DNA of 64,000 nt, taken from NCBI GenBank assembly GCA_002387565.1, contig DGJT01000018.1, forward strand, positions 22,879-86,878. The letters are read 5' to 3'. Positions 7,841-16,487 of the stretch are shown here, in pieces. Made by a program: the position numbers and the translations under genes. Under the pieces are notes generated by a model. The model searched no databases, was not told where the DNA came from, and saw only the letters and a list, made by a program, of their open reading frames with translations. The DNA is from Akkermansiaceae bacterium UBA4589 (GTDB lineage: Bacteria; Verrucomicrobiota; Verrucomicrobiia; Verrucomicrobiales; Akkermansiaceae). Each line of letters begins with the position of its first letter. The first letter of the stretch is position 1.

Positions 7841-9631
7841 TTAAGGGTTATTTTCTGAAATGATGGGGTTAAAAATTTGAATTTCTGCTTCTGTGTCGCC
7901 AATAATTTGTTGAGCTCGTTTCAGAGCGTCTCGAGTAGAAATATTAGGGTTATCTGGGTGACTAAAAAAGAGGTTCGTTTCCGCTTCGTTTTTATTACAG
8001 TTTTGCTGTAAAATCTTAAGCACGCCTGAATTTTTAAGGACTCGATGAATCTCTCTATTAGCGCCACTGATAAGGAGGAATTTGTTATTTTTTTGTGTTT
8101 GTTCAATTAAGTCTTTAAAGGCAATCATCGCGCTAGCATCAAAATCCCGAGCATTACGTAAGCGCAAGATGAGGACTTTTAAGTGTTCATCTTTGAGCAT
8201 TTTTTGTAAGTGAGCACGCAGTAAATCAGCGGTAGCAAAAAAGAGAGACCCTTCTAATTGAATAATCGCAATAGCAGGGTCAGGTCTATTATCTCTGAGT
8301 CTAATTTCTTTGAGCTGCTCATCTTCAATCGTGTACTCTTTGAGGGTAGGGGTTTTGACTTTTTGTAAGTAAAAAATGAGCGACAAACCACAACCAATAA
8401 AGATAGAATAATGCAATGGTAAAAATAAAGCTGTAATAGCCGTGGTGATAAGAACAACGGCATCACCTTTAGTGGTACGCAGACAAATCTTAATCGTTTT
8501 AAAGTTGAGCAATGATAGTGCAATCATAATAATTAAGACGGCTAATGCTGATTTAGGTATGTTTGAAACCAGTGGAAAGAATGTGAGAGCGACAAGACCT
8601 ATCAAACAAAAAACTCCAGAGTAAAGAGAGGCAAACCGAGTCTTAGCCCCTGAGTTAAAGTTAAGAGATGAGCGCGTCAGTGAACCAGAGGCCGGCATAG
8701 GACCTAAGAAAGCACAGCAGATATTAGCCATACCCACGGCTAGCATATCTTTATTGGCGTTAGGATTCTCTCCTGTTTTTATAGCCAAGCTTTTGGCCAT
8801 GCTGTTGTTTTCAAGAATGGAAAGAAAAGCAATACCAAAACTAATACCTATCACTTGGGCAATAGTTGATTGCCAAGATATTTGCTGCCAAATATCCCAA
8901 TTAGGCATCATCTCGGCACTATTAAACGAAGCAAAACAAGCGATTTCATCTAGATGTAATTGGGGTAGCCATGCTTTACACGCAGCTAAAATTAAGCTCA
9001 CAATCACCAAGGCTAAAGTAAAGCTAGGCAATTTAGGTAATTTTTTTTCAAAAGTTAAATAAATAATCAGAGTGATTACGGAAACAATGAGTGTTGGCCA
9101 GTGTGTGTGAACGAGCCCTGTAGTTAATGAAGCGACACCTTGAAAAAAGTTAGCATCCTCAACATAAGCATCAATACCTAAGGTATGTTTGATTTGCTTG
9201 CTCATAATGAGGATGGCTGCAATGGAAATATAACCAGTGAGAACACTACGACTGATAAACTGGCTAAGCTCACCTGTTTTAAGTAAAGCTCCTGCAATGC
9301 AAAAAATCCCAGATAGCAAAACAATCACAGGCACAAAAATAATTTTCTGCTCAGGGCTCAAATGCTCCAAAGCAAAAAAACTAGCCAACATAAATGCGGT
9401 AGCATTAGTTGGTCCTAAGATGGTAAATTGTGAGCTCGCAAAAAAAGGAGCCACGATAGAAGCAATCACTGAGCCAATGAGCCCATAATAAATAGGTACT
9501 TCCGCAATGGCTGCGTAGGCAATACTCTGAGGTAGTGAGAGTAGAGCTACATTAAGAGCCGCTTTAATATCATAGTTAAACTTAGCTGAACTATAGCTAA
9601 GAATATCTTGAAAAAAAAGAGGAGCTTTCAT
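7841..9631 (-). CDS. SulP/SLC26-family anion transporter with STAS domain
   Basis: This 596-residue inner-membrane protein has the SLC26/SulP layout. About 12-14 membrane segments span residues 25-410. The early signature LPQSIAYAAIAEVPIYYGLI (33-52) is followed by the GSLTRSSLNFNSGAKT motif near 303-318 at the substrate site, and a C-terminal STAS domain covers about 440-550. The family moves sulfate, bicarbonate or other anions; the substrate cannot be told from sequence. It starts one base after the stop of the LptF/G-like gene, so the two are one transcript, followed by msrB. Confidence 0.9.
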   Translation of the reverse strand: MKAPLFFQDILSYSSAKFNYDIKAALNVALLSLPQSIAYAAIAEVPIYYGLIGSVIASIVAPFFASSQFTILGPTNATAFMLASFFALEHLSPEQKIIFVPVIVLLSGIFCIAGALLKTGELSQFISRSVLTGYISIAAILIMSKQIKHTLGIDAYVEDANFFQGVASLTTGLVHTHWPTLIVSVITLIIYLTFEKKLPKLPSFTLALVIVSLILAACKAWLPQLHLDEIACFASFNSAEMMPNWDIWQQISWQSTIAQVIGISFGIAFLSILENNSMAKSLAIKTGENPNANKDMLAVGMANICCAFLGPMPASGSLTRSSLNFNSGAKTRFASLYSGVFCLIGLVALTFFPLVSNIPKSALAVLIIMIALSLLNFKTIKICLRTTKGDAVVLITTAITALFLPLHYSIFIGCGLSLIFYLQKVKTPTLKEYTIEDEQLKEIRLRDNRPDPAIAIIQLEGSLFFATADLLRAHLQKMLKDEHLKVLILRLRNARDFDASAMIAFKDLIEQTQKNNKFLLISGANREIHRVLKNSGVLKILQQNCNKNEAETNLFFSHPDNPNISTRDALKRAQQIIGDTEAEIQIFNPIISENNP

Positions 9632-9632
9632 G

Positions 9633-10775
9633 TTATTGACAATGCCTGATCTGACGATAAAATTGGTAGGAAACTAAACTTAATCCTAAAATATTAGGCA
9701 GCCAAAGCAAGATAAGTTTTAAGTTAAGGCTTGATGGGTCGAGCTCTTTGGCAAAGGTAAAGAGTAATAGATACCCTCCAGCCATGGAAAGCCCAATGAT
9801 AAATCGACTTTGCTTTTCTTCTCTGGGTTTAGTGAGTCCTAAATTAAAACCTATAATGCCAAGAATCAGGCAGGCTAAGCTCAACGAGCTGCGTTGATGC
9901 CATTCAATAGTAATATTCCTTTTGAGTAAAGATTGTTGAGGTTTATCAAGTTGCCTTTGTTTAGTGATTAGCTCGGCTGAACCTGTTTCTTTAATCGGCT
10001 TTACTTTGCTGCGCTCTTTTTTAAGGTCAAATAACACTGGTTGAGCAGAATCAATTTGAATCAGTTCAGTTTGTGAATTTAGCTCAATTTTTTCTAAATA
10101 AGCTTGATTGAGTGAGAGGTAAACTTTCTCGTCTTCACTTCTATAGTCTACCGTAGCGGTTTCGCTGTAGAGGTACTGTTTTTGTTTTGCTTGATCTGTT
10201 TTTTCTGTCGAGGGTAATAAAATATGCCAACCTTGGAGTTGGTCTTGATAGCTGTCTGTGACAAAAAATTGAGCGTTGGATTGGCTTTTAATAGCCTGAT
10301 TCTTGATGAGGTATTCAGGGTTGGTTTGAATACTGTTGTAAAGAATTTGTTTGCTCTGATAAGAGGCAAAAGGCGAGAGTTGATGGTTAATGTACCAACA
10401 AAAAGCAGTCAGTAAAATAGCAATGATAATAGTTGGCAAGGCAATCCTAGGGTAGCTCAATCCCGCCATACGTAAGTTGTTGAGCTCATTATCTTGCGAA
10501 AGCCTAAAGGTCGTGGAAAGCGTAGCAACTAAAAAAGCACAAGGCAGACTATAAGATAAAAAATAAGGAATTTTACTCAATATAAAAAATAACAAGACCT
10601 TTAGGCTGGCTTGTTCATCTACAAGAATGGCCTGAGATTTCTGAGCAAATGTCCCAATAACTAGGACAGCGGTTAAAGTGATAATAAATTGACTAGTGCT
10701 ACGTAAAATTTGCGCAATAATATATCTATCATATAACGGCAATAAAATTCTTCTATTTAGAAGATGATGTAGCAT
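9633..10775 (-). CDS. LptF/LptG (YjgP/YjgQ) family permease
   Basis: LptF/G permeases form the membrane part of the ABC transporter that extracts lipopolysaccharide for delivery to the outer membrane. The 380-residue protein fits. It starts with LLPLYDRYIIAQILRSTSQF, has three N-terminal membrane helices (to about 130), a large periplasmic domain (about 135-285) and three C-terminal helices. NELNNLRMAGLSYPRI (about 97-112) is the cytoplasmic coupling segment facing the LptB ATPase. Only one such permease is present here and no lptB, so F or G cannot be assigned. It sits between doxX and sulP on the same strand. Confidence 0.85.
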   Translation of the reverse strand: MLHHLLNRRILLPLYDRYIIAQILRSTSQFIITLTAVLVIGTFAQKSQAILVDEQASLKVLLFFILSKIPYFLSYSLPCAFLVATLSTTFRLSQDNELNNLRMAGLSYPRIALPTIIIAILLTAFCWYINHQLSPFASYQSKQILYNSIQTNPEYLIKNQAIKSQSNAQFFVTDSYQDQLQGWHILLPSTEKTDQAKQKQYLYSETATVDYRSEDEKVYLSLNQAYLEKIELNSQTELIQIDSAQPVLFDLKKERSKVKPIKETGSAELITKQRQLDKPQQSLLKRNITIEWHQRSSLSLACLILGIIGFNLGLTKPREEKQSRFIIGLSMAGGYLLLFTFAKELDPSSLNLKLILLWLPNILGLSLVSYQFYRQIRHCQ

Positions 10776-10803
10776 GTAAATTATATATGAGGTGTCTGGT
10801 TGA

Positions 10804-11253
10804 TTAAGCCTTGATTAGCTTATCAACACTATAGCGACCAGATCCAGCGATGAAGAGAACCAAAGCAACAAATAAATAAACTAAAGCTAACTCTTTAGAA
10901 GGTCCAGCTTTGGCAAAAATAGGGTCAGCTTGATGAGTTAAAAATGCAGCTCCTCCCATCACAGCAATCCAGCTTAATGAAGCGAGTCGAGTTCCTAACC
11001 CTAAGATAATAAGTAAAGCGCCAAAAAATTCAGCTAAAATAGCGATGACTAATATAGCAGTTGGAGATAAAAAACTAAGAGATGCAGGAACTGGGAAACT
11101 GCCGCTTTCACTAATAGCACTAAAATTTTGGAGCTTGCCCAAGCCATGACCAAATAACATCATTAATCCAAAAGAAACTCTTAAAATGAGCAAGCCAAGT
11201 GAAGTAGATGTAGAATTGGCTTTACCGTAACATAGTAAATGTGTGATTTTCAT
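10804..11253 (-). CDS. DoxX-family membrane protein
   Basis: This 149-residue protein has four membrane helices and the DoxX signature near its start (LGLLILRVSFGLMMLFGHGL, 20-39), then LAEFFGALLIILGLGTRLAS in the third helix. DoxX proteins are inner-membrane proteins linked variously to quinone, sulfur and redox-stress functions. No substrate can be assigned. It is the first gene of the minus-strand run doxX-lptF/G-sulP-msrB and is divergent from the argA-like gene. Confidence 0.85.
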   Translation of the reverse strand: MKITHLLCYGKANSTSTSLGLLILRVSFGLMMLFGHGLGKLQNFSAISESGSFPVPASLSFLSPTAILVIAILAEFFGALLIILGLGTRLASLSWIAVMGGAAFLTHQADPIFAKAGPSKELALVYLFVALVLFIAGSGRYSVDKLIKA

Positions 11254-11271
11254 AGTGTTTTTTTAGGGAAA

Positions 11272-11316
11272 TTAAGCCTTAAAGTCAACGTAAAAGACCT
11301 TGGCGTTAAGGCTTAA
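11272..11316. promoter_or_regulatory. Inverted repeat between divergent doxX and argA-like genes
   Basis: TTAAGCCTTAA (11272-11282) is repeated as its exact complement TTAAGGCTTAA (11306-11316), with a shorter AACG/CGTT pair inside. It lies in the 121-base divergent promoter region and could be an operator or a transcript-end hairpin. A second small hairpin (CCACTT/AAGTGG, 11354-11370) lies just before the argA-like ATG. Confidence 0.45.
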
Positions 11317-11374
11317 TAAATGGCTAGGTCATTTATCAGTTGTTATTTAGCCGCCACTTACTTAAAGTGGTGCC

Positions 11375-12466
11375 ATGTTAACAAGCTTAGATTTACGCGG
11401 CGTATTGAACTACGTTGAGCAATTTAATAAGAAAAATTTCCTATTCATCTTAGAAGAGTCGTGTTTAGAAGAAGCATGGTTGTCTGGTTTTTTATTAGAT
11501 GTAGATAAGCTCATAGGTGTCGGTGTGGGTTGCTTGGTCTGTCTTAATAGCCATGACGAAGCTATTTTAGAAAAAGTTGAAGAATTACTATTGGAGAGTT
11601 CAGTAGCTTTTGATTTTTTTCAAGAAGTGGGATCTTCTAAGGCTCAATGGGAGGCGGCTCTAACTCGAGGGCAAATTCTTGTAACTAAAGGGTTGATAGA
11701 GGACAAAACACAGGTACAAAAAATATTTACTAAACTTATTTGGATTGATGAGTCTGGTTTTGCGCAATTAGCTGACTCACAGCTCAATACACAATTACTC
11801 GACAGGCGGGCTATATTTTTGGATCAAAGTGAGCCGATAAATTTAGAGAATCAGGATGAAAGACTTATGGTGGCTAAAGATTGGTGCGCTCAAGCTAGGA
11901 TTCCACGTGTGCACTTTTTGACGACAGCAGAAGAGCATTCTTTGTTAGAAGAATTATTTTCTGCAGAAGGTGTCGGCGTGATGGTCTACACTAATCCTTA
12001 TGAGGAAATTCGCCCCTTAGAAAAGTCAGAGATTGTAGAGCTGCTAGCTCTCATGGGGCCTGTGATTTCACGTCAGGCATTGTTGCCGCGTAGTTATGCT
12101 GAAATTGAAAACCAAATTGAAGATTATTTGGCACTGGTAGTTGATCAACACGTTTTGGGATGTGTAGCTATTCATTATCACTCCTGCGGTGAAAACAAAG
12201 AAGATCAACTAGCAGAAATAGCCTGCTTATTTATCAAGCCTACGCACCAAAACCAAGGGTACGCTAAAAAATTAGTCAAAGCAGCTGAGGCTCAAGCAAT
12301 TTCAAAAGGAGCGCATCAGTTAGTAGCCCTTACCAAAACTGCAGGAAAATTATTTATAGAGCTTGGTTACACATTAGAAAATCAAGACCTTTTACCTGAT
12401 ATGATAAAAGATAGGGGGGCGCCTGATAAAGAGTTCTACGTAAAAAGCATCTATATTGCAGAGTAG
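11375..12466 (+). CDS. argA: ArgA-like N-acetylglutamate synthase (degenerate kinase-like domain plus GNAT domain)
   Basis: N-acetylglutamate synthase acetylates glutamate to open arginine biosynthesis. The C-terminal GNAT domain (about 220-350) follows E. coli ArgA block by block: EIRPLEKSEI, QALLPRSYAEIENQIEDY, AEIACLFIKPTHQNQGYAKK (acetyl-CoA loop) and FIELGYTLENQDLLPD. The first 215 residues occupy the place of the amino-acid-kinase-like domain but are shorter and poorly conserved. The total is 363 residues against about 440. No other arg gene is near. Strong for the ArgA-type acetyltransferase domain, moderate for the exact reaction and symbol. Confidence 0.75.
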   Translation: MLTSLDLRGVLNYVEQFNKKNFLFILEESCLEEAWLSGFLLDVDKLIGVGVGCLVCLNSHDEAILEKVEELLLESSVAFDFFQEVGSSKAQWEAALTRGQILVTKGLIEDKTQVQKIFTKLIWIDESGFAQLADSQLNTQLLDRRAIFLDQSEPINLENQDERLMVAKDWCAQARIPRVHFLTTAEEHSLLEELFSAEGVGVMVYTNPYEEIRPLEKSEIVELLALMGPVISRQALLPRSYAEIENQIEDYLALVVDQHVLGCVAIHYHSCGENKEDQLAEIACLFIKPTHQNQGYAKKLVKAAEAQAISKGAHQLVALTKTAGKLFIELGYTLENQDLLPDMIKDRGAPDKEFYVKSIYIAE

Positions 12467-12592
12467 ATTTTAAAATATATCACTTAAAAAGCATTTTTTT
12501 GTTTGTCAAATAGGTGTTTTTGAGTTATTTGCTCTTTCCCCACGTGATTTAGCATGCTTGATTAGCTAATAACTATTAAGCCCTAAATAACC

Positions 12593-12655
12593 AAGTTGTA
12601 GGTCCTAAAAACAAGGTTTTTGCTTTGTTTTTGTGGGAGTAGGGTAACCCAACTT
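12593..12655 (+). promoter_or_regulatory. Structured leader upstream of rpoA
   Basis: The 203-base gap before rpoA contains nested complementarity. AAGTTG (12593-12598) pairs with CAACTT (12650-12655), enclosing a hairpin AAAAACAA/TTGTTTTT (12607-12614 and 12625-12632) and a GGGTAACCC palindrome. It ends 14 bases before the rpoA ATG. This could be a translation-control leader for the rpoA-rplQ transcript; no clear sigma-70 promoter was seen in the gap. Confidence 0.4.
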
Positions 12656-12669
12656 AATCCATTATAATT

Positions 12670-13785
12670 ATGTCAAAAAACACAAAAGAAACTGTTGAAG
12701 AGTCACAAGACTCATTGGTCTTGAATCGCTTTGAATTGCCAAATCGTTTAACTAAAAACGAAGACACGGCTACTGATACTTACACTCAATTCGTGGCTGA
12801 GCCATTTGAGCGCGGATTTGGTCACACACTAGGCAACTCATTACGCCGAGTACTCCTTTCATCTATCGAAGGTGCAGCTGTTACTTCTGTTCGTATCGCT
12901 GGAGCTCAACATGAGTTTTCAACTTTACCAGGTGTTGTTGAAGATGTGACAGATATTATTCTGAACATCAAAAAAATTGGATTTAAACATGCGACAAAAG
13001 AAGCCTCAATTCTCAACATCAATGTTGAGAAAAAAGGTGTAGTTACCGCAGGCGACATCGAAGAAGCTAATGGCTTTGAAGTCGTGAACAAAGATCAAGT
13101 AATTTGTACACTTGATAAAAAAGTAAAATTTGAATGTGAGCTCCAAGTTCAAGTCGGACGCGGTTTCGCCACAAGTGAAGAAAACAAAGTAGCAGACGCT
13201 CCAATCGGTGTTATCGCTGTTGAAACTGTGTTCTCACCTGTTTCTCGTGTAAAGTACAGTGTTGAAGCTACCCGTGTAGGTCAAATCACTAACTATGATA
13301 AGCTTATCTTAGACATCTGGACTGACGGTCGTATTGAGCCTAATGACGCTTTACTACAGGCTTCAGCTATCATGCGTCACCACTTAGACGTATTCGTTAA
13401 CTATGACGATGACGCCATCGCTTTCCAAGAAGCTCAAGAAATGAAGAACGAAGAAGATTCTAAATTGAAGAGACTTCTTAACATGAGCGTTAATGAGATT
13501 GAGCTCTCTGTACGTGCAGCTAACTGCTTGAATAATGCTAACATTATCACTGTAGGTCAGCTCGCTACTAAGACAGAAGCAGACATGCTCAAGTACAGAA
13601 ACTTTGGTAAAAAATCACTCAATGAGATTAAAGACAAACTTGTTGAGCTTGGTTTAGGATTGGGAATGAGTATTGACCCTGAGCTTATCACTAGCTCAAT
13701 TACCACTACTACAAATCAGTTTGTCGAAGAGGAGGAGTCTCCAGTTGGCTTAAGTGATTTGATTGCTCAGAATATTGAAGACTAA
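12670..13785 (+). CDS. rpoA: DNA-directed RNA polymerase alpha subunit
   Basis: The alpha subunit nucleates RNA polymerase assembly and contacts UP elements and activators. The 371-residue protein has the N-terminal dimerisation domain, with FVAEPFERGFGHTLGNSLRR near residues 42-61 and the GVVEDVTDIILNIKKI block. The C-terminal domain follows (about 270-345), including ELSVRAANCLNNANI and RNFGKKSLNEIKDKL, which form the helix-hairpin-helix DNA contact. N- and C-terminal tails are slightly longer than in E. coli (329 residues). rplQ follows after 23 bases; rpsM, rpsK and rpsD, which often precede rpoA, are absent. Confidence 0.98.
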   Translation: MSKNTKETVEESQDSLVLNRFELPNRLTKNEDTATDTYTQFVAEPFERGFGHTLGNSLRRVLLSSIEGAAVTSVRIAGAQHEFSTLPGVVEDVTDIILNIKKIGFKHATKEASILNINVEKKGVVTAGDIEEANGFEVVNKDQVICTLDKKVKFECELQVQVGRGFATSEENKVADAPIGVIAVETVFSPVSRVKYSVEATRVGQITNYDKLILDIWTDGRIEPNDALLQASAIMRHHLDVFVNYDDDAIAFQEAQEMKNEEDSKLKRLLNMSVNEIELSVRAANCLNNANIITVGQLATKTEADMLKYRNFGKKSLNEIKDKLVELGLGLGMSIDPELITSSITTTTNQFVEEEESPVGLSDLIAQNIED

Positions 13786-13808
13786 GAATATTAATCAATT
13801 TAAAGATA

Positions 13809-14405
13809 ATGAAACACGGAAAGAAAATTCACAAACTTAAGCGTAATGCTTCACAAAGAAAAGCTCTGCTTTCTAATTTAGCAGGACAACTTATTGAGCA
13901 TGGTCGCATTAGAACCACATTGGCCAAGGCTAAAGCACTTCGCCCAGTAGCTGAGAAGCTAGTCACACTTGCTAAGCGTGATGATGTACACACACGTCGC
14001 CAAGCAGTTTCTTACTTGCGCCAAAAAGACATCGTGCAAAAGCTTTTTACGGAAATCGCTCCAGCAGCAAAAGACCGCCAAGGTGGTTATTGCCGTATTA
14101 TCAAGCTTGGTTTTAGAACTTCAGATGCAGCGCCTATGGCTCTCATCGAATGGGTAGATCGCCCAGAAATCGAAAACGAGACCATCGTTGACGAGGTAGA
14201 AGTCGCGGAAGCAACTGAAGTAGCAGTAGAAGCTACAGAAGAGGCAGCAGCAGTTCAAGAAGAAGCCAAGGTTGAGGAGAAAGCAGAAGCAAAAGAAGAA
14301 GTCAAAGAAGCTCCAGCTAAAAAAGCCACAGCTAAAAAGACAACTAAAAAAGCGGCAGCCAAAAAAACTACTGCTAAAAAAGCTCCTAAAAAGAAAGAAG
14401 ATTAA
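13809..14405 (+). CDS. rplQ: 50S ribosomal protein L17 with long acidic-then-basic C-terminal tail
   Basis: Residues 1-120 are canonical L17, beginning MKHGKKIHKLKRNASQRKAL and containing LIEHGRIRTTLAKAKALRPV and the RQGGYCRIIKLGFR block. The remaining roughly 78 residues are an unusual tail. First comes an Glu/Val/Ala-rich acidic segment (about 125-165), then a histone H1-like Lys/Ala/Thr segment with repeated AKK and TKK units to the end. L17 is a late-assembling large-subunit protein near the tunnel exit. The tail is absent from E. coli L17 (127 residues). A terminator follows immediately. Confidence 0.96.
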   Translation: MKHGKKIHKLKRNASQRKALLSNLAGQLIEHGRIRTTLAKAKALRPVAEKLVTLAKRDDVHTRRQAVSYLRQKDIVQKLFTEIAPAAKDRQGGYCRIIKLGFRTSDAAPMALIEWVDRPEIENETIVDEVEVAEATEVAVEATEEAAAVQEEAKVEEKAEAKEEVKEAPAKKATAKKTTKKAAAKKTTAKKAPKKKED

Positions 14406-14430
14406 TTACCTTACTTACAACTAATCTAAA

Positions 14431-14470
14431 ACAAAGAGGTTTTGAGCTTGGCTTAAAACCTCTTTTGTTT
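14431..14470 (+). terminator. Rho-independent terminator after rplQ
   Basis: ACAAAGAGGTTTT pairs, with one bulge, with AAAACCTCTTTTGT; an inner AGC/GCT pair tightens the loop. T-rich sequence follows. It ends the rpoA-rplQ transcript before pheA. Confidence 0.85.
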
Positions 14471-14514
14471 TATCAAATCAACAACTCCGTGGAGTTTGAA
14501 TCACCCTTACTACT

Positions 14515-15597
14515 ATGACACTTGATGAAATTAGGCAGAGAATCGATGAATTAGATACCAATCTCATTCATTTATTAGGCGAACGAGCCAAGCTTGTGCA
14601 CATGGTGGGCGATTTCAAAAAAGAGCACAATTTGCCTATCTACGCCCCCGAGCGAGAGTACGCACTCATTGAAAAACTCTTAGCCAAGAACAAAGAGGCC
14701 AAGTCACAAATTACCGACGAATCACTCAAGGCGATTTACCGAGAAATCATGTCGTCAGCGCTGAGTTTAGAGGACGATTTTAGAGTGGCCTACCTAGGGC
14801 CTGAAGGCACATGGACACATCAGGCCGCTATTAAGAAGTTTGGTCACTCTGTAGATTACCTTCCCAAGTCTAATTTTGCAGATGTGTTTGACGCTGTCGA
14901 ATCTAAGCAGGTCAATTACGGAGTAGTGCCAATTGAAAACTCTACAGAGGGCGCAGTCACGCACACCCTAGATTTATTTGTAGAGTCGCATTTAAAAATT
15001 TGTGCGCAAATTGAGCTGTCTATACAAAATGCCTTGTTAGCTAAAATTGACAAAGAAGCTATTAAGACCATCTACTCGCACCCACAAGTTTTTGGTCAAT
15101 GCCGAGGCTGGTTGTTGCAGAATTTCCCTAAAGCTGATTTGGTAGAGGTGTCTTCCACTACTAAAGCCGCGCAAATGGTCGCCGAGTCAGATGATGCTAA
15201 GGGTGTCGCTGCTCTAGCGGGCACATTATCAGCAGAATTTCATGGTCTGAATATCTTGGAAACCAATATCCAAGATAAACAGCATAACACCACCAGGTTT
15301 TTGGTCATCACGCATAAGGATTGCCCAGCAACAGGTGATGACAAGACTTCGCTACTATTTTCGGTGAAAGACCAGCCAGGCTCCTTAGTCAACGCCTTGA
15401 ACGTGTTTAACAGTCATGGCATCAATTTAGCAAAAATTGAGTCTAGACCATCCAAACAAGGTGACTGGAAATACATCTTCTATGTCGATGCTCAAGGGCA
15501 CGCCGCAGACAGCCCTCTCAAAGAGGCTCTGCTAGAACTAGAATCATCTTGCGCCTTGGTCAAGGTGCTGGGTTCATATGCTAGCAAAAGTTTGTAA
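14515..15597 (+). CDS. pheA: P-protein: chorismate mutase and prephenate dehydratase
   Basis: This bifunctional enzyme turns chorismate into prephenate and then phenylpyruvate for phenylalanine synthesis. Residues 1-80 are an AroQ-type chorismate mutase (IRQRIDELDTNLIHLLGERA, with catalytic Arg and Lys). About 93-275 form the dehydratase (VAYLGPEGTWTHQAA, VVPIENSTEGAVTHTLDLF, and NTTRFLVI carrying the conserved TTR). About 285-360 form an ACT domain with the GSLVNALNVF and IESRP phenylalanine-binding motifs, which implies feedback inhibition. The length of 360 is normal. Start ATG without Shine-Dalgarno. Confidence 0.96.
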   Translation: MTLDEIRQRIDELDTNLIHLLGERAKLVHMVGDFKKEHNLPIYAPEREYALIEKLLAKNKEAKSQITDESLKAIYREIMSSALSLEDDFRVAYLGPEGTWTHQAAIKKFGHSVDYLPKSNFADVFDAVESKQVNYGVVPIENSTEGAVTHTLDLFVESHLKICAQIELSIQNALLAKIDKEAIKTIYSHPQVFGQCRGWLLQNFPKADLVEVSSTTKAAQMVAESDDAKGVAALAGTLSAEFHGLNILETNIQDKQHNTTRFLVITHKDCPATGDDKTSLLFSVKDQPGSLVNALNVFNSHGINLAKIESRPSKQGDWKYIFYVDAQGHAADSPLKEALLELESSCALVKVLGSYASKSL

Positions 15598-15618
15598 TCT
15601 AGTGACGCTAGTACCTGC

Positions 15619-16299
15619 ATGAATAGAGTGAAATGGCGTATGAGGTGCTTGCAAGTCATGGCGGGCATATTGATTCTCGGGTTGAGCAGTTGCGCGAGTT
15701 TAAATCCGTTGGAGTGGATTTTTGGGCGTAAGATTCATTGGGATTGGCGCAAGGAAAACCCAACTTTTTATTTTATAGCCGATGATCTGATGTCTATTCA
15801 CGGGCAAGAGTTGTTAGAGATTGTTCCAAGAGATATTGATAATTATTGCCCAGCGTACAGGAATTTAAATGCTGAGGGTAGGCAGTTGTTTTGGGTGATG
15901 CTGCTATCGGCTATAGCTAGACATGAGAGCAGTCATAATCCTGCTTGCTTTTATCAGGAACAAATCAAAAACAAATATGGAGAGAAGGTCATCAGTCGAG
16001 GTCTCTTGCAGATTTCCTACCTGAGCTCTAAACGTTATCTGCCAACTATTAGTTCAGATGACGATCTGCATGTGGCGCACACGAACTTATTATGTGGAAT
16101 TGAAATTTTAAAAACATGGGTGCTAACGGACAAGGTCATCTCCTCTAGAGTGAATCGCAAGTGGTACGGAGCCGCTAGATACTGGAGCGTCTTAAGGGCT
16201 AATGCCAAGCATCAAGAAATTCAAGGCTGGCTCCAATCATTAGAGTATACAGAACAGCAAAAAAACAAAGCTGGCTCAAACGCTACTCAAGATTTTTAG
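15619..16299 (+). CDS. Lytic transglycosylase (SLT-like) lipoprotein
   Basis: Family 1-type lytic transglycosylases cleave peptidoglycan glycan strands. This 226-residue protein has a lipoprotein signal ending in the lipobox LSSC near residue 24. The SLT core reads ARHESSHNP (catalytic glutamate near residue 96) and SRGLLQIS (near 126-133), followed by a final YWSVLR-type tyrosine/tryptophan motif. Start could also be the internal ATG seven codons later. It begins 22 bases after pheA on the same strand, but the products are unrelated, so co-transcription may be incidental. Confidence 0.8.
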   Translation: MNRVKWRMRCLQVMAGILILGLSSCASLNPLEWIFGRKIHWDWRKENPTFYFIADDLMSIHGQELLEIVPRDIDNYCPAYRNLNAEGRQLFWVMLLSAIARHESSHNPACFYQEQIKNKYGEKVISRGLLQISYLSSKRYLPTISSDDDLHVAHTNLLCGIEILKTWVLTDKVISSRVNRKWYGAARYWSVLRANAKHQEIQGWLQSLEYTEQQKNKAGSNATQDF

Positions 16300-16327
16300 G
16301 GTGAGGTAAGCGAGATTATTTTTTGAG

Positions 16328-16356
16328 TTGACAAAAATGTCAGGTGTAGATAGATT
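16328..16356 (+). promoter_or_regulatory. Sigma-70 promoter for tRNA-Gly
   Basis: A perfect -35 box TTGACA (16328-16333) is separated by 17 bases from TAGATT (16351-16356), placing transcription start about 20 bases before the tRNA. The -35 box also forms part of a small inverted repeat, TGACA-AAAA-TGTCA. Confidence 0.75.
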
Positions 16357-16381
16357 AAAAATAAGTTTAAATACCTTGTAT

Positions 16382-16452
16382 GCGGGTATAGCTTAGTGGT
16401 AAAGCTCCAGCCTTCCAAGCTGATTATGCGGGTTCGATTCCCGCTACCCGCT
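16382..16452 (+). tRNA. tRNA-Gly (anticodon TCC)
   Basis: The 71-base sequence folds into a full cloverleaf. The acceptor stem is GCGGGTA/TACCCGC. The D arm contains AGCTTAGTGGTAAAGCT, the anticodon loop is CTTCCAA (anticodon TCC, reading GGA/GGG), and the T arm holds GGTTCGATTCC. The discriminator base is T and CCA is not encoded. It stands alone between a lytic transglycosylase gene and the exopolysaccharide export genes. Confidence 0.97.
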
Positions 16453-16487
16453 TTTGACATTTAAACTCAAAACTTAAAACTAAGATT

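Noticed and set aside
7813..7902. N-terminal extension of MsrB from the upstream in-frame ATG
   Set aside because: It would overlap sulP by 62 bases and bury the lipoprotein signal 30 residues inside the protein.
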